From the NCBI GenBank assembly GCA_021802025.1, contig JAKABC010000042.1, positions 1-11,564 on the forward strand: a stretch of 11,564 nt of DNA, in the 5' to 3' direction. The stretch's first letter is position 1. Every line of letters starts with the position of its first letter. The notes below the pieces were generated by a model. The model saw only the letters and a list, made by a program, of their open reading frames with translations. It was not told the origin of the DNA and searched no databases. A program made the position numbers and the translations under genes. This stretch comes from Actinomycetes bacterium. Lineage in GTDB: Bacteria > Actinomycetota > Acidimicrobiia > Acidimicrobiales > RAAP-2. Shown one piece after another: positions 5,698 through 11,564 of the stretch.

Positions 5698-6756
5698 ATG
5701 GCCAGACCGAACCAACTGGGAACGAGGGTCCGGCGCATACTCGTCGCCGCTTTCCCGGGCACGCTAGGTGTGGCCGTGACACCACGCCGCGATGGGTTGG
5801 GATTGAGCTTCGACGTGACGGTCGAGGCGGGCGTCGCTCGTCACCAGTTTCTCGCTGGCTGGGCGGGCGAAGGGTGGCCCAAGGACGTCGAGAAGTTGGT
5901 CCACCTAGTCCCCGGAGTTGAGGTGGCCATCGCGGTCAACTTTTCGGAGCGGGCGCGTGCCTGGCTGACGGGACGGGGTGTGGGATGGGTGGACGAGGCC
6001 GGCCACGCCGACATCGCCCAACCCTCGGGGCTCGTGATTTCCCGCGAGCCCGCACCGGTGGCGCGGCGGCCGGCCTCGTCGTCGCCGAGATGGTCAGGTT
6101 CGACCCTCGCCGTCGCTGAGGCGGCGCTCTCCGGGACGGTCCCCACGGTCCAGAACATCGAGACGGTGACCGGTCTGTCACGAAACGCCACCGCGACGGC
6201 CCTACACAAACTGGAGCAGTTCGGTTTTCTGCAGCGCCCCCACGCCGTGCGGGGTCCGAAGTCGGGTCGGCGTGTCGCTGATCCCGACGCCCTTCTCAAG
6301 GCTTACGTCGAGGCCGCCACGCAACAACGGACCAGGTCGCCCAGTCTTCTCGTTCACCGCCTATGGGTCGGCGATGCGGTAGAGACGCTTCGAGCTGAGA
6401 TTGCACCCTCGCTCAATGCGACAACGAGCCGATGGGCGGTGACCGGAGTGGCGGCGTCGGTCCTCCTCGCCCCCTACCTCAGTAACGTCACGACGCTCGA
6501 CCTCTACGTGGATCCAGAGTTGTTCTCTGATAGGACACGGCTGGTGTCACTGCTTGGCGGGCGCATCGTCGAGAGGGGACAGGTGGTGGAGGTCCGTCCA
6601 CTCCCGACGCCGATGGCTGCGACGGGACCCGTCATCGACGGGATCCACGTCGCCCTTCCAGTCCGGGTCTACGCCGACCTTGTCTCTAGGGGGGGTCGGG
6701 CTGCTGAAGCGGCGCAACACCTGAAGGCGGTGCGCGGTGTCGGATCCGATTCGTAG
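5698..6756 (+). CDS. AbiEi-like antitoxin / transcriptional regulator of a type IV toxin-antitoxin pair
   Basis: This 352-residue protein shows a three-part layout. The N-terminal domain (about 1-118) has the family-like stretch ARAWLTGRGVGWVDEAGHAD followed by a PSGLVI strand. A winged helix-turn-helix lies at about 135-182 (VPTVQNIETVTGLSRNATAT, then LHKLEQFGFLQRP). The C-terminal part (about 215-352) includes RWAVTGVAASVLLAPY and ends in a helix AAEAAQHLKAVRG, as in AbiEi antitoxins. In known AbiE systems AbiEi represses its own promoter and counteracts the AbiEii toxin without a stable complex. Its stop overlaps the next gene by 20 bases. Codon and base composition are clearly less GC-rich than the neighbours. 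Identification is from pattern recall, with no search run. Confidence 0.75.
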   Translation: MARPNQLGTRVRRILVAAFPGTLGVAVTPRRDGLGLSFDVTVEAGVARHQFLAGWAGEGWPKDVEKLVHLVPGVEVAIAVNFSERARAWLTGRGVGWVDEAGHADIAQPSGLVISREPAPVARRPASSSPRWSGSTLAVAEAALSGTVPTVQNIETVTGLSRNATATALHKLEQFGFLQRPHAVRGPKSGRRVADPDALLKAYVEAATQQRTRSPSLLVHRLWVGDAVETLRAEIAPSLNATTSRWAVTGVAASVLLAPYLSNVTTLDLYVDPELFSDRTRLVSLLGGRIVERGQVVEVRPLPTPMAATGPVIDGIHVALPVRVYADLVSRGGRAAEAAQHLKAVRGVGSDS

Positions 6757-7588
6757 TCGCCGGGCCCGGGAGCTGGCGGAGCGTGCGCTCGTTCGTCTAT
6801 TGCGAGAGTACGGGAACGTCCCTGAGTTCATCCTCCTCGGAGGGTTGGTGCCGGACCTCCTCTGCACGACATCCGCCCGACAACACGAGGGCACGACGGA
6901 CGTCGACCTCCAGGTCGACCTGGAGATCCAGGGTGGCTCCGAGAACGCAGCCCGCGTGGAGGGAGCCCTCAATCGCGCCGGCTTCCGGCCCGATGATGAG
7001 CGAATCTGGCGATGGCGCGACAACACGGCACCGGAGTTGGTGGTGAAGGTGGAGTTCCTTGCCGATCTCGAAGACATCCCGAACCACCAGACGGTTTCGT
7101 TCGCCGACTGCACGTCGCTAGGGGCTGTCAATCTGCGGGGCACGGGATTCGCCACGCGACACTGGGAGATGCGCTCCATCACCGCCCAGATTGATGGAGC
7201 GCCCCAGTCCGCCGCGCTCCGGGTTGCGACGCTCCCGGCGTACCTACTGGCAAAGACGCACGCTGCACACGGCCGCGGGCTCCCGAAAGATTGGTATGAC
7301 ATCGCGTACGTGCTCTTGCACAACGACGAGGGAGGCCCGGTCGCTGCCGGGCGACGAGTCCGTGATCAATTCGGAGACCGCCTCGAGGGTGCGACCGTCA
7401 CGGCACTCTCGGAGCTGTCGGCGAACTTCGCCGACGAGACGGCGCAGGGCAGCCTCGCGTACGCATCGACCACGCTGAGGATCCACCCGGAGTTGGATCG
7501 TGATGTGTTGGCCAACGATGCCGCCGCCGCCGTCGCAGCGTTCACAGGAGTGCTCGGGCTGGCTGGCGGTATAACGAGAGGGTTCTGA
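6737..7588 (+). CDS. AbiEii-like nucleotidyltransferase toxin
   Basis: This 283-residue protein has the features of AbiEii/AbiGii nucleotidyltransferases. It has a GG motif at 35-36 (FILLGGLVPDLL), the metal-binding pair in TTDVDLQVDL (Asp55, Asp57), a later acidic strand VVKVEFLAD (101-110), and the downstream K-x-H and KDWYDIAYVLL motifs (Lys173/His175, 184-194). Such toxins add nucleotides to a cellular target; related MenT toxins act on tRNA. The target here is unknown. The GTG start at 6737 lies inside the end of the AbiEi-like gene, with GAAGG nine bases upstream, so production is tied to the antitoxin. The GG and DxD motifs are present, so the enzyme looks active. Confidence 0.8.
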   Translation: MSDPIRSRRARELAERALVRLLREYGNVPEFILLGGLVPDLLCTTSARQHEGTTDVDLQVDLEIQGGSENAARVEGALNRAGFRPDDERIWRWRDNTAPELVVKVEFLADLEDIPNHQTVSFADCTSLGAVNLRGTGFATRHWEMRSITAQIDGAPQSAALRVATLPAYLLAKTHAAHGRGLPKDWYDIAYVLLHNDEGGPVAAGRRVRDQFGDRLEGATVTALSELSANFADETAQGSLAYASTTLRIHPELDRDVLANDAAAAVAAFTGVLGLAGGITRGF

Positions 7589-7837
7589 CTACCGCCTCGC
7601 ACTCACCTCGTGCCCGTTGGTGCGGCTACCCGCTCCCACCGTCGTCGTCGGCGCCGCGACTGCCGCTGGGCTACTACTGAATTTCGCCTGACGGGGGGAA
7701 CGGGCGGGATGCGACCGCGGAGAAGAAGGTTGGGGGTGCGAGCCGTCGTGTGCGCCGGAACGATACGGGTTTGGCCCCTCCGGTGCGCCCGCCCGAGCGG
7801 GACTTGACCAGACGAACACGGGACGGTTAGCGCCATC

Positions 7838-7855
7838 CGGCTCGCAACGGAGCCG
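7838..7855 (+). terminator. Candidate terminator hairpin downstream of the toxin gene
   Basis: CGGCTC (7838-7843), loop GCAACG, GAGCCG (7850-7855) is a perfect 6-bp stem, followed by the pyrimidine-rich CCCTTCCTCGTT. It lies 250 bases after the toxin stop and the T-run is poor, so confidence is low. Confidence 0.3.
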
Positions 7856-7872
7856 CCCTTCCTCGTTGGCGG

Positions 7873-7884
7873 AGGCCGGCGTCG
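7873..7884 (+). repeat. Right copy of the 12-bp direct repeat
   Basis: AGGCCGGCGTCG is identical to 5614-5625. Here it overlaps a hairpin (GGCCG 7874-7878, loop GCGT, CGGCC 7883-7887), whereas the left copy does not continue into the second arm. Confidence 0.35.
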
Positions 7885-7901
7885 GCCGCCTGTCGCAATG
7901 G

Positions 7902-7917
7902 GGGCGAGCGTTCGCCC
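7902..7917. other. Perfect stem-loop with GCGT loop
   Basis: GGGCGA (7902-7907), loop GCGT, TCGCCC (7912-7917). It shares its loop sequence and size with the hairpin at 7874-7887. It is too far from any stop codon and lacks a T-run, so it is not an obvious terminator. Confidence 0.4.
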
Positions 7918-8025
7918 GGGAGTCCCGAGGACCCCGGCGGGGGGTTGGGGGCCATCGGAGAGGTCTCGGTGATGTTCCCCCGTCGCGCGGTGTCGGTCAG
8001 CGTGCTCGATGGCCTCCGGAAGGGC

Positions 8026-8053
8026 TTGGCTGGCTAACGATGTTAGCTATAAT
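8026..8053 (+). promoter_or_regulatory. Promoter of the reductase-TetR operon
   Basis: TATAAT (8048-8053) is an exact consensus -10 box. TTGGCT (8026-8031) matches four of six bases of the -35 consensus, with a 16-base spacer. The spacer is filled almost exactly by the first operator, and the second operator covers the expected start of transcription at about 8060. Confidence 0.75.
8033..8047. promoter_or_regulatory. TetR operator, upstream copy
   Basis: GCTAAC-GAT-GTTAGC is a perfect inverted repeat (6-base arms, 3-base centre) filling the -35/-10 spacer. The same half-site recurs at 8055. It is probably bound by the TetR protein encoded second in this operon. Confidence 0.7.
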
Positions 8054-8054
8054 G

Positions 8055-8069
8055 GCTAACGTCGTTATC
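8055..8069. promoter_or_regulatory. TetR operator, downstream copy
   Basis: GCTAAC-GTC-GTTATC is the second operator, with one mismatch in the right arm. It starts 22 bases after the first, i.e. about two helical turns, and directly follows the TATAAT box. Two dimers would therefore sit on similar faces of the DNA around the -10 element. Confidence 0.7.
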
Positions 8070-8083
8070 TTGAGGAGGCCGAA

Positions 8084-8548
8084 GTGCCCACGAACGAGAC
8101 GCCGCGCCACTATCGCCGGCCCGGGTGGTTCACGACCCACGTGTTCAACCGAGCCGTGGCCGGAGCGACTCGGGTGGGCATCAGCGTCTGGGGCAGCCGG
8201 GTCTTAGAGGTGAAGGGCCGCACGACGGGCACTCTGCGTCGGACTCCGGTCAACCTCCTCGCCGTGGACGACGTGGCGTACCTCGTGGCGCCCCGAGGGG
8301 AGGCGCAGTGGGTGCGCAACGTGCGCGCCGCGGGCGGCGAGCTCGACCTCGTGGTCGGGCGCCGACGGACCCACTACGTGGCCACCGAGCTCACCGACGA
8401 CGAGAAGGTCCCGGTGCTGCGCGCCTACCTCCGACGCTGGAGGGCGGAGGTCGGGGTGTTCTTCGACGGGGTCGGCCCGAACTCGACCGACGACGAAGTC
8501 GCGAGGATCGCCCCCCGACACCCGGTGTTCGCGATCGCCGAACGGTGA
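8084..8548 (+). CDS. Deazaflavin (F420)-dependent nitroreductase, DDN family
   Basis: This 154-residue protein has the size of the DDN/F420H2-dependent quinone or nitro-reductase family, single split-barrel domains that pass hydride from reduced F420 to quinones or nitro compounds. The family core is visible at about 42-90: VLEVKGRTTGTLRRTPVNLL, VDDVAYLVAPRGEAQWVRNV and RAAGGELDLVV. The GRTTGTLRRTP loop corresponds to the usual GRKTGxxRxTP phosphate-binding segment. Start is GTG 8084 with GAGGAGG five bases upstream. It is the first gene of a two-gene operon with the TetR regulator, which suggests that a compound related to its substrate is the inducer. The actual substrate is not known. Confidence 0.88.
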   Translation: MPTNETPRHYRRPGWFTTHVFNRAVAGATRVGISVWGSRVLEVKGRTTGTLRRTPVNLLAVDDVAYLVAPRGEAQWVRNVRAAGGELDLVVGRRRTHYVATELTDDEKVPVLRAYLRRWRAEVGVFFDGVGPNSTDDEVARIAPRHPVFAIAER

Positions 8549-9084
8549 CGGCCGCGCCCGAACTCTCGACTCGCTCGGACCGGGCGGCGCAGATCGTGGC
8601 GGTGGCGCGGCGGATCCTCGACGACGAGGGCGTCGAGGCCCTGACCATGCGTCGGGTGGCCGAGGCGATCGGCGTGCGGGCGCCCTCTTTGTACAAGCAC
8701 TTTGCGACCAAGCGCGCCCTCGAGGCGGCCCTCATCGAAGAGGGGATGGTCGAGATGGGCCAAGTCCTTCACGACGCCGTGTCCTCGTCCCCCCGGGGCG
8801 GGGCGGTACGCAGCCTGCTCGAGGCCTATCGACGCGCGGCCACGAGCCGCCCCGCCCTCTACCGCCTGGCGACGGCCGGGCCCCTTCCCCGCGAGGATCT
8901 ACCCCCGGGCCTCGAAGCGTGGGCGGGCGAGCCCTTCATCCGGGTGACGGGGGACCCCGGGAGGGCGCAGGCCCTCTTCTCCCTGGCCCACGGTCTGGTC
9001 ATCCTCGAACTCGACCAGCGTTTTCCGCCCGGGAGCGATCTCGGGCGAACCTGGGAGGCGGGGGCCGCCGCGTTCGCGACCTAG
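8545..9084 (+). CDS. TetR-family transcriptional repressor
   Basis: This is a 179-residue regulator. The N-terminal TetR domain (about 12-60) contains ILDDEGVEALTMRRVAEAIG and VRAPSLYKHFATKRALEAAL, the typical helix-turn-helix with the LYKHF recognition segment. The C-terminal ligand-binding half (about 75-179) ends in a FSLAHGLVILELDQRFPPGS stretch seen in WHG-type TetR proteins. Start is taken as GTG 8545, whose GTGA overlaps the stop of the reductase gene (TGA 8546-8548). There is no separate ribosome binding site, so translation is probably coupled. It most likely represses its own operon at the two operators upstream of the reductase. Confidence 0.9.
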   Translation: MTAAPELSTRSDRAAQIVAVARRILDDEGVEALTMRRVAEAIGVRAPSLYKHFATKRALEAALIEEGMVEMGQVLHDAVSSSPRGGAVRSLLEAYRRAATSRPALYRLATAGPLPREDLPPGLEAWAGEPFIRVTGDPGRAQALFSLAHGLVILELDQRFPPGSDLGRTWEAGAAAFAT

Positions 9085-9111
9085 AGCGGGGAGGCGGCGA
9101 GGGACCGCTCT
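9083..9111 (+). terminator. Candidate hairpin at the end of the TetR gene
   Basis: AGAGCGG (9083-9089) and CCGCTCT (9105-9111) are perfect 7-bp arms with a 15-base loop, beginning within the tetR stop codon. GGGGTTGGT follows instead of a T-run, so factor-independent termination is doubtful. Confidence 0.3.
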
Positions 9112-9250
9112 GGGGTTGGTCTCGTGGGTCGTGACACCACGCTCACCGGTTCACCCGGCGTGTCGTCGCCGGCCCGGCCCGTGGCGAGAGCCTGGTCCGC
9201 GATGGCAGACTGCGCGCGGGTGGCACTCCCACGCCAAAGGAGACCGAGAG

Positions 9251-9796
9251 ATGAGCGCGGAGGCGACCGGGCCGATCCGGGGCAGTGTGCGATCGGTCGA
9301 GGGCAAGGGCGTGGTGCGCATCGAGGACCGCTTCGAGGCCCCGATCGATGAACTCTGGTCCGCCCTCACCAGTCCCGATCGGTTGGCCCGCTGGCACGCG
9401 ACGGTGGAGGGCGACCTTCGCCCGGGCGGGGAGTTCCGCACCTACGTCGAGTCCGACGACGTGGAGAAAACGGGGCGCGTCGAGACGTGCGAGCCGCCGA
9501 GGCGATTCGTCGTGACGACGCGCGAGACCGATGAGTCGTGGCGACGGGGGCAGGGTGCAGCGCCGTTCGATGCGACGATCGAGGTCACCCTCAGCCCCGA
9601 CGGTGACCAGACCACGCTGGTCGTCGAGGTCCGGGGCCTCCCGCTCGAGCCCCTCGCCTTCTACGGCGCGGGGTGGCAGCTGCACGCCGAGAGGCTGCAC
9701 GCGTACCTGGCGGGCCGCGAGGTGCTCGACCCCGGGGCCCGCTTCGAGGAGCTCGTCCCCGCCTACCAGACCCTGGCCGCGGGGATCGAGGGGTGA
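9251..9796 (+). CDS. SRPBCC / AHSA1-like domain protein
   Basis: This 181-residue START-like hydrophobic-cavity protein is of the AHSA1 (activator of Hsp90 homologue) type. Typical pieces are RIEDRFEAPIDELWSALTSP (about 26-45) followed by LARWHATVEGDLRPGGEFRT, the central strands (RVETCEPPRRFVVTTRETD), IEVTLSPDGDQTTLVVEVRG, and the final helix (GAGWQLHAERLHAYLAGRE). Many bacterial members are uncharacterised, and some are partners of ArsR regulators; none is adjacent here. Start is ATG 9251 with AAAGGAG eight bases upstream. An in-frame GTG further upstream would translate across this site and is rejected. The ligand is unknown. Confidence 0.85.
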   Translation: MSAEATGPIRGSVRSVEGKGVVRIEDRFEAPIDELWSALTSPDRLARWHATVEGDLRPGGEFRTYVESDDVEKTGRVETCEPPRRFVVTTRETDESWRRGQGAAPFDATIEVTLSPDGDQTTLVVEVRGLPLEPLAFYGAGWQLHAERLHAYLAGREVLDPGARFEELVPAYQTLAAGIEG

Positions 9797-9876
9797 CGTC
9801 GCGTCATCGACCCGACGACGTGGTGGTACCGCGTCGACCCTAGATCGGGCGTTGACGGGGCCGCCGAGGTGGCCCT

Positions 9877-9908
9877 GGTGCGCTCCGACCGTGGGAACGG
9901 TCCGCACC
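9877..9908. terminator. Strong hairpin between convergent genes, possible bidirectional terminator
   Basis: GGTGCG (9877-9882) pairs with CGCACC (9903-9908), and GACCGT (9887-9892) pairs with ACGGTC (9897-9902) around a GGGA loop. A one-sided CTCC bulge lies at 9883-9886. Twelve Watson-Crick pairs in 32 bases between two converging genes suggest a transcription end point, but neither strand has a T-run. Confidence 0.45.
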
Positions 9909-9956
9909 GTGGGGAAGGCGGTGGGACGACGCGACCCGCGCCGAGCCACGATCCGT

Positions 9957-10745
9957 CTAGGGCGTGAGGATGGCCCGGAAGCGACGGGCGGCCAGCCACA
10001 GCCCGGCGAGGCCCAGGGCGACGAGGTAGCCGGCCCGGCCGATCATGAGCAGGTCGAACTGGCCGGTCGCGAGTCCGCGCATCAGGGCGGCGGCCTGGTA
10101 GAGGGGGGAGATCGAGACGATCGCGCCGAGCCAGCGCGGGTAGAGGGTGATGGGGAAGAACGTCCCGGAGAAGAGGAAGAGGGGCAGCGTGACCAGGGTC
10201 ACGACGTCGAAGTCCTGCCAGCTGCGCACGTAGGTGCACCCGGCGAGCCCCACGCAGGTGAAGGCGAGGCTGGTCAGCAGCGCGCCGGGCCAGCACAGCA
10301 CGACCCAGCCGCTCGTGGCGTCACCCAGGATGACCATGCACACGATGAACGACGCCGCGTAGAGGGCGGCGCGCGAGAGCGCCCACCACACCTCGCCCAG
10401 GGCGACGTCGGTCACGTCGAGCGGCGTCGAGAGGACCGCGTCGTAGGTGTGGGAGATCTTGAGCCGGAAGAACGGGTTGAAGATCGAGTCGATGACCGCG
10501 CCGTTCATCGCCGAGGTCGCGAGCATGCCCGGCGCGACGAAGGTGGCGTAGCTGACCGAGCGCCCCCCCACGGGCAGCGCACCGACGAGGTGGTTGAGCC
10601 CGATCCCGATCGCCAGCAGGTAGAAGAAGGGCTCGAAGAAGCCCGAGGCGAACATCAGCCACTGCGAGCGGTACGCGTAGTAGTTGCGCTCGAGGATGCG
10701 CACGCTGCGCCGCGAGCCGAAGGCCGGCAGGACCCGCGACGCCAT
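9957..10745 (-). CDS. ABC-2 type transporter permease (second of two)
   Basis: This 262-residue integral membrane subunit of an ABC exporter has about six hydrophobic segments. ABC-2 hallmarks are YDAVLSTPLDVTDVALGE (101-118, the coupling region after the first pair of helices) and FLFSGTFFPITLYPRWL (190-206), then SPLYQAAALMRGL. Start ATG 10745 overlaps the stop of the upstream permease by one base (TGATG). It lines up with that neighbour almost position for position, which suggests a duplicated pair forming a heterodimeric channel. It resembles DrrB/NodJ-type exporters; the cargo is unknown. An in-frame extension upstream is only the antisense-like overlap into the neighbour and is rejected. 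Confidence 0.88.
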   Translation of the reverse strand: MASRVLPAFGSRRSVRILERNYYAYRSQWLMFASGFFEPFFYLLAIGIGLNHLVGALPVGGRSVSYATFVAPGMLATSAMNGAVIDSIFNPFFRLKISHTYDAVLSTPLDVTDVALGEVWWALSRAALYAASFIVCMVILGDATSGWVVLCWPGALLTSLAFTCVGLAGCTYVRSWQDFDVVTLVTLPLFLFSGTFFPITLYPRWLGAIVSISPLYQAAALMRGLATGQFDLLMIGRAGYLVALGLAGLWLAARRFRAILTP

Positions 10746-11539
10746 CAGTCCACCAGCCGTCGACGAAGCGTCACCCGGCCCCAGGCGACCCCGGCGAGGG
10801 CGAGCGCGCCCAGCACCGCCACGTGCGCCAGTTGGGCGGGGAGCGAGCCCTGGCCGAAGGCGGCCGCGCGCACGAGGGCGACGCCGTGGTACAGCGGCAC
10901 CAGCTGGACGACGGGGCGCAGGTAGCCGGGGTAGGCCGAGATCGGGTAGAAGGTCGCCGAGAAGAGGAACATGGGCACGAAGGCGAAGCGGTAGATCATC
11001 ACGAAGGAGGCGTCGCTCTCGACCCACGCCGCGTAGGCCGTCAACGGGGCCGCGAAGGCCAGGGTGATGAGGGCGCCGATGAGCGGCAGGGTCAGGCCCC
11101 ACCAGGACTGGACCCCACCGAAGGCGGCGATGATCGCGGTGTAGACGACGCCGATCGCCAGCGAGCGCGTGACGACCCAGCTCAGCTTGCCGTAGAGGAT
11201 GTCGTGGGGCTCGAGGGGGGTGGCGGCCGCCGCGTGGTACACGCGGATCCACTTCACGCTGGCGAGCACGGGCCAGAGCGACTCGCTCTCGCCGAGCTGG
11301 AACGTCGTGGTGGCGAGCAGGCTCGGGGCGATGTAGTGCAGGTAGGTCTGGCCCTCGACCAGGCCGTGGTGGTGGGCGACGAGGTGGCCCACCCCGACGC
11401 CGAGCGAGGCGAGGTAGAAGACGGGAAAGAGCACCGAACTCACCACCGAGCCCCGCCAGGTCTGGGCGTAGAAGACGGCGTGGTACCACCAGCTGCGCCG
11501 CCAGCGCGCCCACCCGAGTCGGGACTCGATCGTCGTCAT
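10745..11539 (-). CDS. ABC-2 type transporter permease (first of two)
   Basis: This is a 264-residue membrane protein of the ABC-2/NodJ type. Motifs match the following permease at the same places: YHAAAATPLEPHDILYGK (101-118) and FLFSATFYPISAYPGYL (191-207), then VPLYHGVALVRAAAFGQ. The start is set at ATG 11539 rather than the GTG one codon earlier, because the ATG overlaps the TGA of the preceding gene (TGATG), the same junction as between the two permeases. It probably works with the ATPase whose last codons lie at the window edge, exporting a drug, lipid or other hydrophobic compound. Confidence 0.88.
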   Translation of the reverse strand: MTTIESRLGWARWRRSWWYHAVFYAQTWRGSVVSSVLFPVFYLASLGVGVGHLVAHHHGLVEGQTYLHYIAPSLLATTTFQLGESESLWPVLASVKWIRVYHAAAATPLEPHDILYGKLSWVVTRSLAIGVVYTAIIAAFGGVQSWWGLTLPLIGALITLAFAAPLTAYAAWVESDASFVMIYRFAFVPMFLFSATFYPISAYPGYLRPVVQLVPLYHGVALVRAAAFGQGSLPAQLAHVAVLGALALAGVAWGRVTLRRRLVD

Positions 11540-11564
11540 CACTCGACCAGGGTGCGCCCGGTCA
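11539..11564 (-). CDS. C-terminal end of a probable ABC transporter ATPase (partial)
   Basis: Read from the window edge on the minus strand, the last codons give TGRTLVE and then TGA (11541-11539). TGR followed by a short acidic-hydrophobic tail is a common ending of DrrA/NodI-type ABC ATPases. The TGA overlaps the permease ATG. The match is only seven residues, but the context of two ABC-2 permeases makes it likely. Confidence 0.6.

Larger units (their letters stand above)
7589..8025. other. Gene-free stretch with several stem-loops
   Basis: No convincing gene lies between the toxin stop and the reductase promoter. The short open frames here are arginine/proline-rich and have no start signal. 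Between 7788 and 7917 there are four compact hairpins, two of them with the same GCGT loop, plus the right copy of the 12-bp repeat. This may be a terminator region, a structured transcript or degraded island sequence. Confidence 0.5.

Noticed and set aside
7589..8083. A tRNA gene or tRNA fragment as an integration site
   Set aside because: I found no cloverleaf arms, T-loop consensus or anticodon arrangement.
7610..8207. Small open frames in the gap between the toxin and the reductase
   Set aside because: The products are Arg-rich without domains, have no ribosome binding sites, and one runs through the operator-promoter region.
9116..9250. N-terminal extension of the SRPBCC protein from an upstream GTG
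   Set aside because: The extension is Arg/Pro-rich and translates through the AAAGGAG that serves ATG 9251.

Overview
The window is very GC-rich and densely packed. It carries several GTG starts, TGATG/GTGA stop-start overlaps, a deazaflavin (F420)-type nitroreductase, a MerR regulator directly behind an Hsp20 gene, and several candidate leaderless promoters (TANNNT hexamer 6-8 bases before the start codon). Together these point to a high-GC actinobacterium. Acidimicrobiia-like is my best guess, but that is inference.

Layout. (1) 1-1088: a possible tail of an upstream gene, then a PspC/toast-rack membrane protein (+). (2) 4419-1117, minus strand: a tight four-gene run of lepB (signal peptidase I), an NAD-dependent epimerase/SDR, an ECF sigma factor, and a single-pass membrane protein in the anti-sigma position that lacks an obvious zinc anti-sigma motif. 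(3) 4534-5577, plus strand: Hsp20, an HspR-like MerR regulator (TGATG overlap) and a small Smr-domain protein. An inverted repeat lies over the candidate Hsp20 -10 box. (4) 5614-7884: an accessory block of visibly lower GC holding an AbiEi-like antitoxin and AbiEii-like nucleotidyltransferase toxin pair (20-base overlap). It has a 16-bp perfect palindrome at its promoter and a 12-bp exact direct repeat on each side, followed by about 0.5 kb without a gene but with several stem-loops. (5) 8026-9084: a self-contained regulatory cassette. Twin near-identical operators bracket a perfect TATAAT box in front of an F420-dependent (DDN-type) reductase, which is translationally coupled to a TetR regulator. 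(6) 9251-9796: an SRPBCC/AHSA1 protein. (7) 11564-9957, minus strand: the last codons of a probable ABC ATPase, then two paralogous ABC-2 permeases, all joined by TGATG overlaps. A strong hairpin sits between the convergent units 6 and 7.

Most of the window is recognisable housekeeping or stress material. The parts most worth a second look are the type IV toxin-antitoxin block with its palindrome and flanking repeats, the TetR double operator, the Hsp20/MerR inverted repeat, and the lepB-to-sigma operon with its unrecognised sensor-like partner. I see no CRISPR array, transposase, integrase, rRNA or tRNA. I do not claim a wholly new system; the nearest candidate is the regulatory architecture of the AbiE-like pair.
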